A DNA stretch of 5,064 nt from Alphaproteobacteria bacterium (GTDB taxonomy: Bacteria; Pseudomonadota; Alphaproteobacteria; ATCC43930; CGMCC-115725): contig JAFMSA010000372.1 in assembly GCA_017353855.1 (NCBI GenBank), forward strand, positions 1-5,064. The letters run 5' to 3'. The notes under the pieces are model-generated. The model saw only the letters and a list, made by a program, of their open reading frames with translations. It searched no databases and was not told the origin of the DNA. The position numbers and the translations under genes are program-made. Of this stretch, positions 1-5,064 are shown piece by piece. The stretch's first letter is position 1, and each line of letters begins with the position of its first letter.

Positions 1-791
1 CCGTAGTTGAGGCAGATCAGTATCGGATATCCTTCGGCAGCAAAGAACTCGACGAGCTTCGCGAGCGCATCGAGGTCTGTCTCCCCGGTTTCGGTCGACG
101 GCACCTCCGAAGGCCACGGCCGGCCGGGACGGAGCGGATTGTGCGCGTCGCCGTAGTTCTGCCTGGCGATACTGTGAAACGTCTGAATGCCCAGGACGAG
201 AGCAACCTTGACGATCGAATAGTGCGTATCGCTTGAGTAGAAGAGCACGGGAGTGTAGGCCTTCGGATTGTACGTCTCCGGCGTGGGAGATCGGTACAGA
301 AGGTGTTGATCGTACTCGTCGAAGTCTTCGCGGAGGGCCTTGCCGGAGAGATAGTCGCGGGCATTCCACAGGGCGTACAGATTGGCTTCAGTACTGCCCA
401 TGGAGGTGATGTAGCCCCAGTACGATTCCGGGTCGTCTTCGTCGTGTGGCCAGCGCGCGTTCCACAGGGCGGCATAGTAGTCGAGGACTGCTCGTTCCAG
501 CCACTTGGAGTTTGTGGTCATGTTACCGTGTTGGAACGGATCACCAATATTGTTCACGTGAAAGTCAAGATAGTCTTTTAATACCTCTTTATATTCCAGT
601 TCTTGACCAAGTTGGTAACCCAGGAACGTAGCCCTCTTCTCCGATAGGTAGGCGAGGAAACGTTCGTGGACTTTCGCGATCGCTTCAGGCGGGAGCCCGT
701 CTCCGCCCAGGCGGAAATCTGCGGGCGCCACGCCGGGGATGGCGGAGTCGGGGTAGCTCGAGTGGTCGGGCCGAGTCGGCTGGGTCACCAT
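1..791 (-). CDS. PLP-dependent decarboxylase (histidine/aromatic amino acid decarboxylase superfamily), 3' end outside window
   Basis: Translating the minus strand from ATG 791-789 gives 263 codons without a stop, running off the left edge. Group II PLP-decarboxylase hallmarks seen: HVNNIGDPF (about residues 78-86), the phosphate-binding-type GSTEAN (132-137), and DTHYSIVK (188-195), whose His190 should stack on the PLP ring. The last visible residues, ICLNYG, lead into the usual NYGTT-like stretch. The Schiff-base lysine would lie beyond the window, so catalytic integrity cannot be judged. Members are cytosolic and convert an amino acid to an amine plus CO2; the substrate (His, Asp, Glu or aromatic) cannot be told from this half. 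The start is supported by GGAAGAG six bases upstream, and an in-frame TAA lies about 45 bases further up. An insert-like stretch (about 154-182) between the two motifs matches longer bacterial members rather than the roughly 380-aa histidine decarboxylases. It points away from the rest of the window. Family assignment is confident; a specific gene name is not justified. Confidence 0.9.
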   Translation of the reverse strand, partial: MVTQPTRPDHSSYPDSAIPGVAPADFRLGGDGLPPEAIAKVHERFLAYLSEKRATFLGYQLGQELEYKEVLKDYLDFHVNNIGDPFQHGNMTTNSKWLERAVLDYYAALWNARWPHDEDDPESYWGYITSMGSTEANLYALWNARDYLSGKALREDFDEYDQHLLYRSPTPETYNPKAYTPVLFYSSDTHYSIVKVALVLGIQTFHSIARQNYGDAHNPLRPGRPWPSEVPSTETGETDLDALAKLVEFFAAEGYPILICLNY

Positions 792-1342
792 CGACGTCTC
801 TTCCGGGATCAAGCAGGCAGCAGACTGGGAGCGTGTTTACGGGGTGATCGCACGCGCTCGGCCGTCAACCTCGCGGCATCTTTCACCCTCGCATTTTGCT
901 CAATCGTCACCACCTCGTTGTAATCACATCCATTGCGCGCATCGAAATGCCTCCGGCAAGTTATCTTGCACTCCCTCCCCGAGCGCGGGCGGAGCGTGGT
1001 TCTCTTGTTCCATAGAGATACTCAGCGGTCCTCCCTTGCTGTTGTGGTGAATCGCTCAAGATGGTTAACGGCACGGCACGCCAAATTATCCGTATCGCCC
1101 TTACGGATCTCTTCAGGCGGTCGGATTTGTTGATTTTGGCATTGGTGTTGAATCGCGGCGTATTGCCTTCTGCGGTTCGATGAGCCGAGGGGCGTTGGCT
1201 AGGGCCGAACGCTCATTAATTCCGGTCGCGAACCTCCTCGTCTATGCCCCGGGAACCGATCAGCTTAACGCAAGTCCCTCGGCCGGCGGTCGCAGTGACC
1301 TGACAGCACTATTGGTGATCGGGACGCGCGAGAGCATTCAAT
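792..1342. other. Gene-poor spacer with one small inverted repeat
   Basis: About 550 bp without a convincing gene. Short open frames exist on both strands, but none has a good ribosome binding site or recognisable protein sequence. The stretch should hold the promoter of the minus-strand decarboxylase near its left end, though I cannot pick out a convincing -35/-10 pair. The only clear structure is the inverted repeat at 1088-1108. It may be decayed coding sequence, but I recognise no family in it. Confidence 0.5.
1088..1108. repeat. Small perfect inverted repeat (7-bp arms)
   Basis: ATCCGTA (1088-1094) and TACGGAT (1102-1108) are perfect inverted copies around a 7-base loop, TCGCCCT. No T-tract follows on either strand, so it is not a typical intrinsic terminator. 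It could be an operator, a weak hairpin or chance. No neighbouring gene clearly uses it. Confidence 0.4.
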
Positions 1343-1603
1343 TCAAAGTTTGAGAGCCTCGTTCCGCAGGACGAACGGTTCACCGCCGACAAATTCTTGA
1401 TCCCGGCCGGCATCATCCTCCCGCCGGTGCCCGATACGCGGTTCATCGCCGCAGCACCAATGACCCCATACCGCATCTGTGGGTGAAGTAATGGGTGTCC
1501 CTACCGCGAACAAGGGGAGGGCTTTCTCGACGGCTGCTCCCATTTCCGTCTCGGATCGCAGCTTCAAAGTCTCTGGCGGCTTGCGACCTGAGGCAATCGC
1601 CAT
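1343..1603 (-). CDS. Small hypothetical protein downstream of the NylB-like hydrolase
   Basis: An 86-codon frame starts at ATG 1603-1601, 28 bases after the hydrolase stop on the same strand. AAGAGGA sits four bases before that ATG, which is a good Shine-Dalgarno and the main support for this start. The frame also extends upstream to a TTG at 1639 that would overlap the hydrolase stop, but that start is weaker. The first half (MAIASGRKPPETLKLRSE...) looks protein-like. The second half is rich in Trp, Cys, His and Arg and looks less natural, as if the original frame had been lost or joined to foreign sequence. I see no signal peptide, membrane segment or known motif. It may be the remnant of a gene once co-transcribed with the hydrolase, or not be translated. 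I do not recognise it. Confidence 0.3.
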   Translation of the reverse strand: MAIASGRKPPETLKLRSETEMGAAVEKALPLFAVGTPITSPTDAVWGHWCCGDEPRIGHRREDDAGRDQEFVGGEPFVLRNEALKL

Positions 1604-1631
1604 GATGTCCTCTTGCGACAGGGCCGCCGCC

Positions 1632-2834
1632 TCACCCAAAGACCGCTAGCGCACTCCTGACTTCCGCCACCGCGCTCATCGTTAAGGAGATCATCGCGGG
1701 ATCCAGGGGCAGCGCCTGCGACGACATGATGGCGACGACGATCCGGCTTCGGCGGTCGACAAACAGGGATTGCCCATGGATGCCCAGCCCGAACAGCAAC
1801 GGTGCTTCGTCGACATCGACATACCATTTGTTCCGGTAGTGCATCTTCCGCCCGGGAAAGAGGGGCGCGAAAACCCCGTCCGCCCAGGCATCCTGGCTGC
1901 CGCTAAGCGTGATGTCGTCGATCCAGTGGGGTGGGATGATTTGTGTGCCCGCGCAGACGCCGCCGTCCACGAGAAGCTGTCCGACCCGAGCGAGATCCCG
2001 AGCGGTTGCGCAAATCCCACCCGCGCATCTCGGAGCACCAAGCCTGTCGACCGTGACGTAGGCGCTGCACTCCGCGCCCATTAGCTTCCAGAGGCAATTG
2101 CTCATCATGTCGGCGAATCGTTGATCGGAGGCCCGCTCGACGACCCATCCCAACAGGTCGGTATTGGGTGAAACGTAATGAAAGCGCCCGCCGTGATGGC
2201 CATCCGAAGTCCGCAGCGATTGGTAGAAGGAGCGGAGGTCCGAGGGCAGCTCTCCGGAACCGAGCGGGTTCCAGTTCGTCGACTTCCGGTATTCGACGAT
2301 CGGGCCGGAGGTCGCCAGGTAGTCTTCATCGAACGCGACGCCCGTCCTCATATCGAGGAGGTGCCGGACTTTGGCACCTTCGTAGGCGGTGCCGACAAGC
2401 TCCGGCACGACATCCGTGACCAATTGGTCTGGGTCGATCTTGTCCTGAGCGACCACGATACCCGTCAAGAGCCCGAGCAAGGACTTCGACACCGACATCA
2501 GGATATGCGGGGTCCGGGGTCCCATGCCGTTGGCGTACCGCTCGATAACGATCCGGCCATCCCGGAGCACGACCAGGGCATCGGTGTTCGCTCGTTGCAG
2601 AAACGCGTCGAGCGTGATCGACCCGCCCTGAGGATCGGGGATGCGAAGGCTGCCGGTGTCCATCACCGCGGTCGGCAGCGGCAGCGCTCTCGCGGGGTCG
2701 TGCGGGATGTCGGCAGACGGCACGATCTCGCGCACATGCTGAAACGCCCATCGATTAAAGGGCGCAGCGCGCCAGTTCGCCAAGGTAACCTGGCCTTGCG
2801 GGGACGGGGGGAAACCGTTCATCAGGTCCGTCAT
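1632..2834 (-). CDS. NylB-like serine hydrolase (6-aminohexanoate-dimer hydrolase / class C beta-lactamase-related)
   Basis: An intact hydrolase of about 400 aa, close to the 392 aa of NylB, with the penicillin-recognising serine hydrolase fold. With the start at 2834, the nucleophile motif SVSK gives Ser114 and Lys117, and HYVSPNTDLLGW gives Tyr220. These match Ser112, Lys115 and Tyr215 of NylB. GIHGQSLFVD near residue 353 matches the GIHGQNLW region, and the N-terminal VTLANWRAAPFNRWAF matches the NylB start. Tyr172 falls where NylB has Tyr170, but Arg183 falls where NylB has the substrate-binding Asp181 (aligned by eye from memory), so the natural substrate probably differs from the nylon dimer; an esterase or other amidase role is possible. 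The frame is open up to 2993, but that extension overlaps the resolvase fragment and the promoter-like palindrome and is rejected. ATGs at 2861, 2837 and 2822 are alternatives; 2834 gives MTDLMNGFPP. No signal peptide is seen, so it is probably cytosolic. Confidence 0.9.
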   Translation of the reverse strand: MTDLMNGFPPSPQGQVTLANWRAAPFNRWAFQHVREIVPSADIPHDPARALPLPTAVMDTGSLRIPDPQGGSITLDAFLQRANTDALVVLRDGRIVIERYANGMGPRTPHILMSVSKSLLGLLTGIVVAQDKIDPDQLVTDVVPELVGTAYEGAKVRHLLDMRTGVAFDEDYLATSGPIVEYRKSTNWNPLGSGELPSDLRSFYQSLRTSDGHHGGRFHYVSPNTDLLGWVVERASDQRFADMMSNCLWKLMGAECSAYVTVDRLGAPRCAGGICATARDLARVGQLLVDGGVCAGTQIIPPHWIDDITLSGSQDAWADGVFAPLFPGRKMHYRNKWYVDVDEAPLLFGLGIHGQSLFVDRRSRIVVAIMSSQALPLDPAMISLTMSAVAEVRSALAVFG

Positions 2835-2868
2835 CATTTCGATCCGGCTGGTAGAGGGCATAGCGTCG

Positions 2869-2885
2869 GTTGTTATATAAACAAC
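2869..2885 (-). promoter_or_regulatory. Palindromic promoter/operator candidate upstream of the NylB-like hydrolase
   Basis: Read on the minus strand, GTTGTTTATATAACAAC has perfect 6-bp arms (GTTGTT and AACAAC) around TATAT. It is a sharp AT-rich island in GC-rich surroundings, about 35 bases upstream of the chosen hydrolase start. It contains a -10-like TATAAC, so a protein bound to the palindrome would cover the promoter. No good -35 is visible at standard spacing. If transcription starts just downstream, the leader would be about 30 bases, which supports a start near 2834 or 2822 rather than 2861. Which regulator would bind is unknown. Confidence 0.45.
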
Positions 2886-2916
2886 GGTAAGACCGAACCT
2901 TCCGAGAACAGCGAAT

Positions 2917-3147
2917 TTAGACCGCTCGTTCAATGCCGGCCCGGCCGATCTCGCGATAGACGGTTGATCGCCCGAGCCCGAGTTGTTTTGCAACGGCGGT
3001 TGGCGACAAGCCTGCTTTTACTAGGCTGAGCGCGGCCGCAATGTTGTCCGCATCAAGGGGCTGACGTCCGGGCCGTCTGCCTCGGGCGCGAGCGGCGGCG
3101 ATTCCGTCCTTTGTTCGTTCCGCGATCAGGCGCCGCTCAAAGTGCGC
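2917..3147 (-). pseudogene. Serine recombinase (resolvase) C-terminal fragment, catalytic domain missing
   Basis: From about 3144 to the TAA at 2919-2917 the minus strand encodes a clean resolvase C-terminal part. FERRLIAERTKDG begins the long E-helix joining the catalytic and DNA-binding domains. A basic linker (ARARGRRPGRQPLD) follows, then a Hin-like helix-turn-helix ending LSPTAVAKQLGLGRSTVYREI. The N-terminal catalytic domain, about 100 residues with the nucleophilic serine, is absent. The frame continues upstream to 3225, but there it only reads the antisense of the opposite resolvase remnant, so that part is not resolvase. The fragment could still bind DNA if expressed, but cannot recombine. 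Its stop is about 80 bases upstream of the hydrolase on the same strand. It is one arm of a head-to-head pair. Confidence 0.85.
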
Positions 3148-3172
3148 GGTATGTGGTGCCGCATACCGCGCA
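3143..3172. repeat. Perfect 11-bp inverted repeat at the junction of two resolvase remnants
   Basis: TGCGCGGTATG (3143-3153) and CATACCGCGCA (3162-3172) are exact inverted copies around the 8-base loop tggtgccg. Read from either strand the palindrome encodes an ARYxxPHTA-like stretch running straight into the resolvase E-helix (HFERRLIAERT on minus, QLERALIVERP on plus). Beyond the perfect arms the symmetry continues imperfectly: GATCAG at 3124-3129 has its inverted copy at 3186-3191 with no gap, because both sides encode related E-helices. It marks the exact breakpoint between two divergent resolvase fragments. Confidence 0.8.
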
Positions 3173-3790
3173 ACTCGAGCGCGCGCTGATCGTCGAGCGC
3201 CCGAAGGCGGGTCTCCAGGCCGCACGCCGCCGCGGGCGCGTCGGCGGCAATCCCGGTCTGCGCACGCGCGACCCGTCTGCGATCCGCAAAGTGCGCGTCA
3301 GCCGTGACCAAGCGCATCTCGACAGCGTCCTCGCCGAGCTCGATCGTGGCTACCGACCGTGCGGCGGATGCGCCCCAATCAGCCCTGGGCGACGTGATGC
3401 GCGTGCTGAACCGCGGGCAAGCAAGGAAGTGGACGGTGGAACGGTTGTACCGCACGGTGCACCGGCTGGTCACCGAAGGCATCCCTTGCTGGACCGGGCG
3501 CGCCCGCAGCGACGCGACCACCGGCTCATTCGCCTGGCCGCTGGCGTCAAGGGAGCCGCGCCCGGCCGCACACTGCAGCAGATCGCCGCGCAGCTCGAGG
3601 CCATGCACGAACGCACACGCACCCGCAGGCACCCTCCTCCGTCAAGCACCTGCTGGATCAAGCGGAAGAGCTCGGCTTGACGGGAATCGCGCCATTCAAC
3701 AGCGCGTTGGTACGGATGGGTAATTCCAATTTCGGATCGAAGAGACGTGTTGTGATGGCTCGCGTTGCTGCGATTTCGAGTGATCTCTAA
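3162..3790 (+). pseudogene. Decayed serine recombinase C-terminal remnant with at least four frameshifts
   Basis: The plus strand encodes the post-catalytic part of a second, longer resolvase-type recombinase in pieces. QLERALIVERPKAGLQAARRRG starts at 3171 (E-helix and basic linker) and continues to SVLAELD at 3344. One base appears lost before TGG 3347, giving a short piece like WLPTVRRMRPNQPW. A G is lost in the run at 3387-3389, giving GDVMRVLNRGQARKWTVERLYRTVHRLVTEG to about 3482. Another shift near 3480 gives LLDRARPQRRDHRLIRL...LQQIAAQLEAMHERT to about 3615. A fourth near 3635 gives SVKHLLDQAEELGLT, open to TAA 3788-3790. The catalytic N-terminus is absent. The true end of homology is probably near 3682, and the tail may be unrelated. 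This cannot make a working recombinase. It is a different subtype from the minus-strand fragment, so the two are not a simple duplication. Confidence 0.85.
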
Positions 3791-3813
3791 GGGCATTTGT
3801 GGGAAGCAAAGTA

Positions 3814-3846
3814 TGTGATAATGTATGGGCATATTTCGGGGAATAT
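3814..3846 (+). promoter_or_regulatory. Promoter and probable autoregulatory operator of the toxin-antitoxin operon
   Basis: TGTGATAAT (3814-3822) reads as an extended -10 element (TG, one base, GATAAT). The best -35-like TTGTGG (3797-3802) is only 14 bases away, so the extended -10 probably dominates. Between it and the antitoxin start lies an imperfect palindrome, ATATTTC (3831-3837) against GGAATAT (3840-3846), six of seven positions paired, at the usual place for a TA operator. GGGGAA, five bases before ATG 3849, is the ribosome binding site and overlaps the palindrome, so a bound repressor would cover both. Autorepression by the antitoxin is family knowledge, not shown here. Confidence 0.5.
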
Positions 3847-3848
3847 TC

Positions 3849-4079
3849 ATGACCAAACTTCTCGATCAGGCGGTTAAGGCCGCGCGAAACCTTCCGCCGG
3901 ACGCGCAAGACGAAATCGCCCATGTTGTCCTCCGGCTGGCGAGTGCGGATGACGAGCCGCCGGTTGAACTGACGCCCGACGAGCAAGCCGCTATCGCCAC
4001 CTCGAAAGCTGCCGTTGCGCGCGGCGAATTTGCGACCGACGAGCAGGTGCGCGCAGTTTGGTCCAAGCACGGCCTCTGA
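3849..4079 (+). CDS. Type II toxin-antitoxin system antitoxin, partner of a RelE/ParE-type toxin
   Basis: An intact 76-aa protein starting MTKLLDQAVKAARNLPP and ending EQVRAVWSKHGL. The N-terminal half is helical (DEIAHVVLRLA). The acidic middle (SADDEPPVELTPDEQ) leads into ATSKAAVARGEFATDEQVRAVW, typical of antitoxins paired with RelE/ParE-fold toxins, in which the C-terminal segment wraps the toxin. I chose ATG 3849 over the in-frame ATG 3825 because GGGGAA lies five bases before it, and the upstream version would start inside the promoter region. The TGA (4077-4079) overlaps the toxin frame in the classic tight arrangement. Its expected role is to neutralise the cognate toxin and repress the operon in the cytosol. 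With the neighbouring toxin frameshifted it may be an orphan that could counter related toxins elsewhere; this is inference. Confidence 0.85.
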   Translation: MTKLLDQAVKAARNLPPDAQDEIAHVVLRLASADDEPPVELTPDEQAAIATSKAAVARGEFATDEQVRAVWSKHGL

Positions 4080-4362
4080 GGCTTCGCTACACCCGGCCGG
4101 CACTCGCCGACCTCAGCGCCATTCTCGATCACATCGCCGCCCATTCGCCGCGAGCCGAGTTCAAGCCCGCATTCAGGTCCTCACCGATCTTCTGCTGCAA
4201 CATCCGCATATCGGACGCCGCACGAGCGATCCGACGATCCGCCGAATGACGACAGCGCCCTACCCCTACCTGGTTTTCTACGAAGTCACGGAAACCGAGA
4301 TTATAATTCACGCGGTCCGGCACGCAGCTAGCGATCCGTCCAGGATGCCCGGCTCTCCTTGA
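4076..4362 (+). pseudogene. RelE/ParE-family toxin, frameshifted
   Basis: The first piece (LRLRYTRPALADLSAILDHIAAHSPR) is read from 4076. The second (SRVQARIQVLTDLLLQHPHIGRRT...PYPYLVFYEVTETEIIIHAVRHAASDPS) is in the next frame from about 4150 to TGA 4360-4362. Together they form one continuous RelE/ParE-type sequence. The 287 bases from 4076 to the stop lack one base for a 95-aa protein, the usual family length, so a single deletion near 4148-4153 explains the break. The start is also unusual. At 4076 there is CTG overlapping the antitoxin TGA, where an ATGA overlap would be normal; a TTG at 4058 is the other option. Such toxins are mRNA interferases (RelE) or gyrase poisons (ParE); which type is not decidable here. 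As read, it should yield only a useless N-terminal fragment. Confidence 0.85.
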
Positions 4363-4385
4363 CCCAAGCCTACAGCCGGAGGTTG

Positions 4386-4582
4386 TCTCAATTAAGCCCG
4401 CAATGGTGGCAGGTTTTCGGCCAAGTTCTGTCGATCCATGACGCCCTCCACTCGGGCAACTTTCTCAGTTTAACGGCAATACCGCAAAGAAAACTCTCAT
4501 TCCAAGCGGCAATTTCTCAATTAAGCGGCAACATCGATCTCGTTGATTTACCGAGCAATCGTTGTCTTATTCCAAACAGCAA
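4386..4582 (+). repeat. Array of about six degenerate 17-18 bp direct repeats, probable transposon end
   Basis: Direct repeats with rough consensus TCTCAATTAAGCGGCAA start at 4386, 4463, 4495, 4515, 4541 and 4565. The clearest is 4515-4531. Copy 4463-4479 matches it at 14 of 17 positions, and copy 4386-4403 differs mainly by one extra base. Copies 4495-4512 and 4565-4582 share TTCC in the middle and match each other at 15 of 18. Copy 4541-4558 is the most degenerate. All end in GCAA, and the spacing is irregular. Arrays of short same-direction transposase-binding sites are known at the ends of IS21-, Mu- and Tn7-type elements. A TG at 4384-4385 could be the outer terminus, but no transposase gene is in the window, so this is a possible solo or deleted end. 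Confidence 0.55.
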
Positions 4583-5064
4583 CAGGACAACCGGCCTGCC
4601 GCGGCGAACAACCTAGGCCTGGAGTGGTTACGCCCTTCCCGTCCCCCGTCCTTGGGAGGACGTCGTCCGGAAGCCGGCCGCCAGCCCGCGCTCGGGCCGC
4701 GCCGGAGGGTGCCATGCGGTAACACCCGCACCGAGCGGGGTCGGCTCTCCCAGCCCGTGGGACGCAGGTCGGTGTTTTCGGACGAGACTCTCAGGTCGGG
4801 CGGATCGGGGCAGGGTACGGCCTCCGGCGGCGGGAAGAGCCACAGCGCCGGTCTGGGTAAGGGTAAGGTCATGGGCACCAGACGCTCAACAGGCTCACGA
4901 ACGCCCGCCGGCGGCGCGGGCGGCCCTGGTTAATGGCGGCCAATCGTGGGCCTTTTCGCAAACGTCGTGAGGGGTCGACCCGCACGAGGACGAGGCCGGG
5001 CACTGGCCTCGCTTGCCGAAAGACCAGCTCAGACGGAAACTTGCCGCCGCGAAGCTCTTTGATC
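4583..5064. other. GC-rich, hairpin-rich region with no recognised gene
   Basis: Nearly 500 bp with no recognisable protein. It holds several short perfect stems: CGTCCT/AGGACG (4647-4662), GCCCG/CGGGC (4684-4697), TGCGG/CCGCA (4715-4730) competing with GGGTG/CACCC (4707-4727), TCCCA/TGGGA (4748-4762) and CGCCCG/CGGGCG (4902-4922). Some stems are expected by chance at this GC content. The plus-strand frame 4562-4933 is low-complexity and Gly/Arg/Ser/Pro-rich. It overlaps by one base, as TAATG, a frame from ATG 4933 that stays open to the window end (MAANRGPFRKRR...), basic and unrecognised. Another frame from 4971 to the edge reads HWPRLPKDQLRRKLAAAKLFD, which is protein-like but has no obvious start. 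Structured RNA, such as the 5' part of an intron-type element, or the 5' flank of a gene beyond the edge are both possible. Confidence 0.35.
4991..5011. repeat. Perfect 7-bp hairpin near the right edge
   Basis: CGAGGCC (4991-4997) and GGCCTCG (5005-5011) are perfect inverted copies around the 7-base loop gggcact. No T-tract follows, so it is not a standard terminator. It lies inside frames that remain open to the window end, so it may be incidental to coding sequence or part of a larger structured region. Confidence 0.4.

Noticed and set aside
17..475. Minus-strand open frame of 152 codons
   Set aside because: Arg/Thr/Ser-rich out-of-frame shadow of the decarboxylase, which is read in another minus-strand frame across the same bases.
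1088..1108. Inverted repeat as an intrinsic terminator
   Set aside because: The stem is only 7 bp and no run of T follows on either strand.
844..1133. Short plus-strand open frames in the spacer
   Set aside because: No ribosome binding site, no protein-like composition and no recognisable motif.
2835..2993. 53-residue N-terminal extension of the hydrolase frame
   Set aside because: It overlaps the resolvase fragment coding and the promoter-like palindrome, and NylB-family proteins start near the VTLANW region. The frame is merely open.
2178..3029. Long plus-strand open frame (283 codons) antisense to the hydrolase
   Set aside because: It is fully opposite the NylB-like gene, rich in Arg, Asp, His and Gly as expected for a GC-rich antisense frame, and shows no recognisable domain.
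3126..3632. Minus-strand open frame of 168 codons opposite the plus-strand recombinase
   Set aside because: It is antisense to recognisable recombinase sequence on the plus strand and shows no family features.
4386..4582. CRISPR array
   Set aside because: Repeats are short and degenerate, spacers vary from about 2 to 59 bases, and no cas gene is present.
4359..4616. Plus-strand open frame across the repeat array
   Set aside because: It merely reads through the direct repeats and has no ribosome binding site or family resemblance.

Overview
The window reads as an accessory, rearranged segment of a GC-rich bacterial genome or plasmid. The base composition, the style of the serine-recombinase remnants and the RelE/ParE-type toxin-antitoxin pair fit a proteobacterium, perhaps an alphaproteobacterium. 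That is inference, since no rRNA or lineage marker is present. Two metabolic-type genes on the minus strand are followed by a patchwork of broken mobile-DNA remnants on the right.

Left part (1-2890), minus strand. A large group II PLP-dependent decarboxylase (histidine/aromatic amino acid decarboxylase superfamily) starts at 791 and runs off the left edge. It was found by translating the minus strand directly. About 550 bp without a convincing gene (792-1342) separate it from a small ORF of unknown function (1343-1603). That ORF lies just downstream of an intact, about 400-aa NylB-like serine hydrolase (6-aminohexanoate-dimer hydrolase / class C beta-lactamase fold) at 1632-2834. A short AT-rich palindrome (2869-2885) upstream of the hydrolase probably marks its promoter or operator.

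Middle (2917-3790). Two different serine-recombinase (resolvase) 3' portions lie head to head, both without their catalytic N-terminal domain. The minus-strand piece keeps a clean E-helix and C-terminal HTH. The plus-strand piece has at least four frameshifts. They meet at a perfect 11-bp inverted repeat with an 8-nt loop (3143-3172), so the junction itself is a palindrome.

Right part (3791-5064), plus strand. A type II toxin-antitoxin operon has its own promoter-like sequence, an intact 76-aa antitoxin (3849-4079) and a RelE/ParE-type toxin (4076-4362) broken by one missing base. Then come about six degenerate 17-18 bp direct repeats ending in GCAA (4386-4582), which resemble a multi-site transposon end. 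The last part (about 4620-5064) is very GC-rich with several short hairpins and no recognised protein; it could be structured RNA or the start of another element. I recognise no complete novel system. The most unusual features are the palindromic resolvase junction, the repeat array and the hairpin-rich tail.
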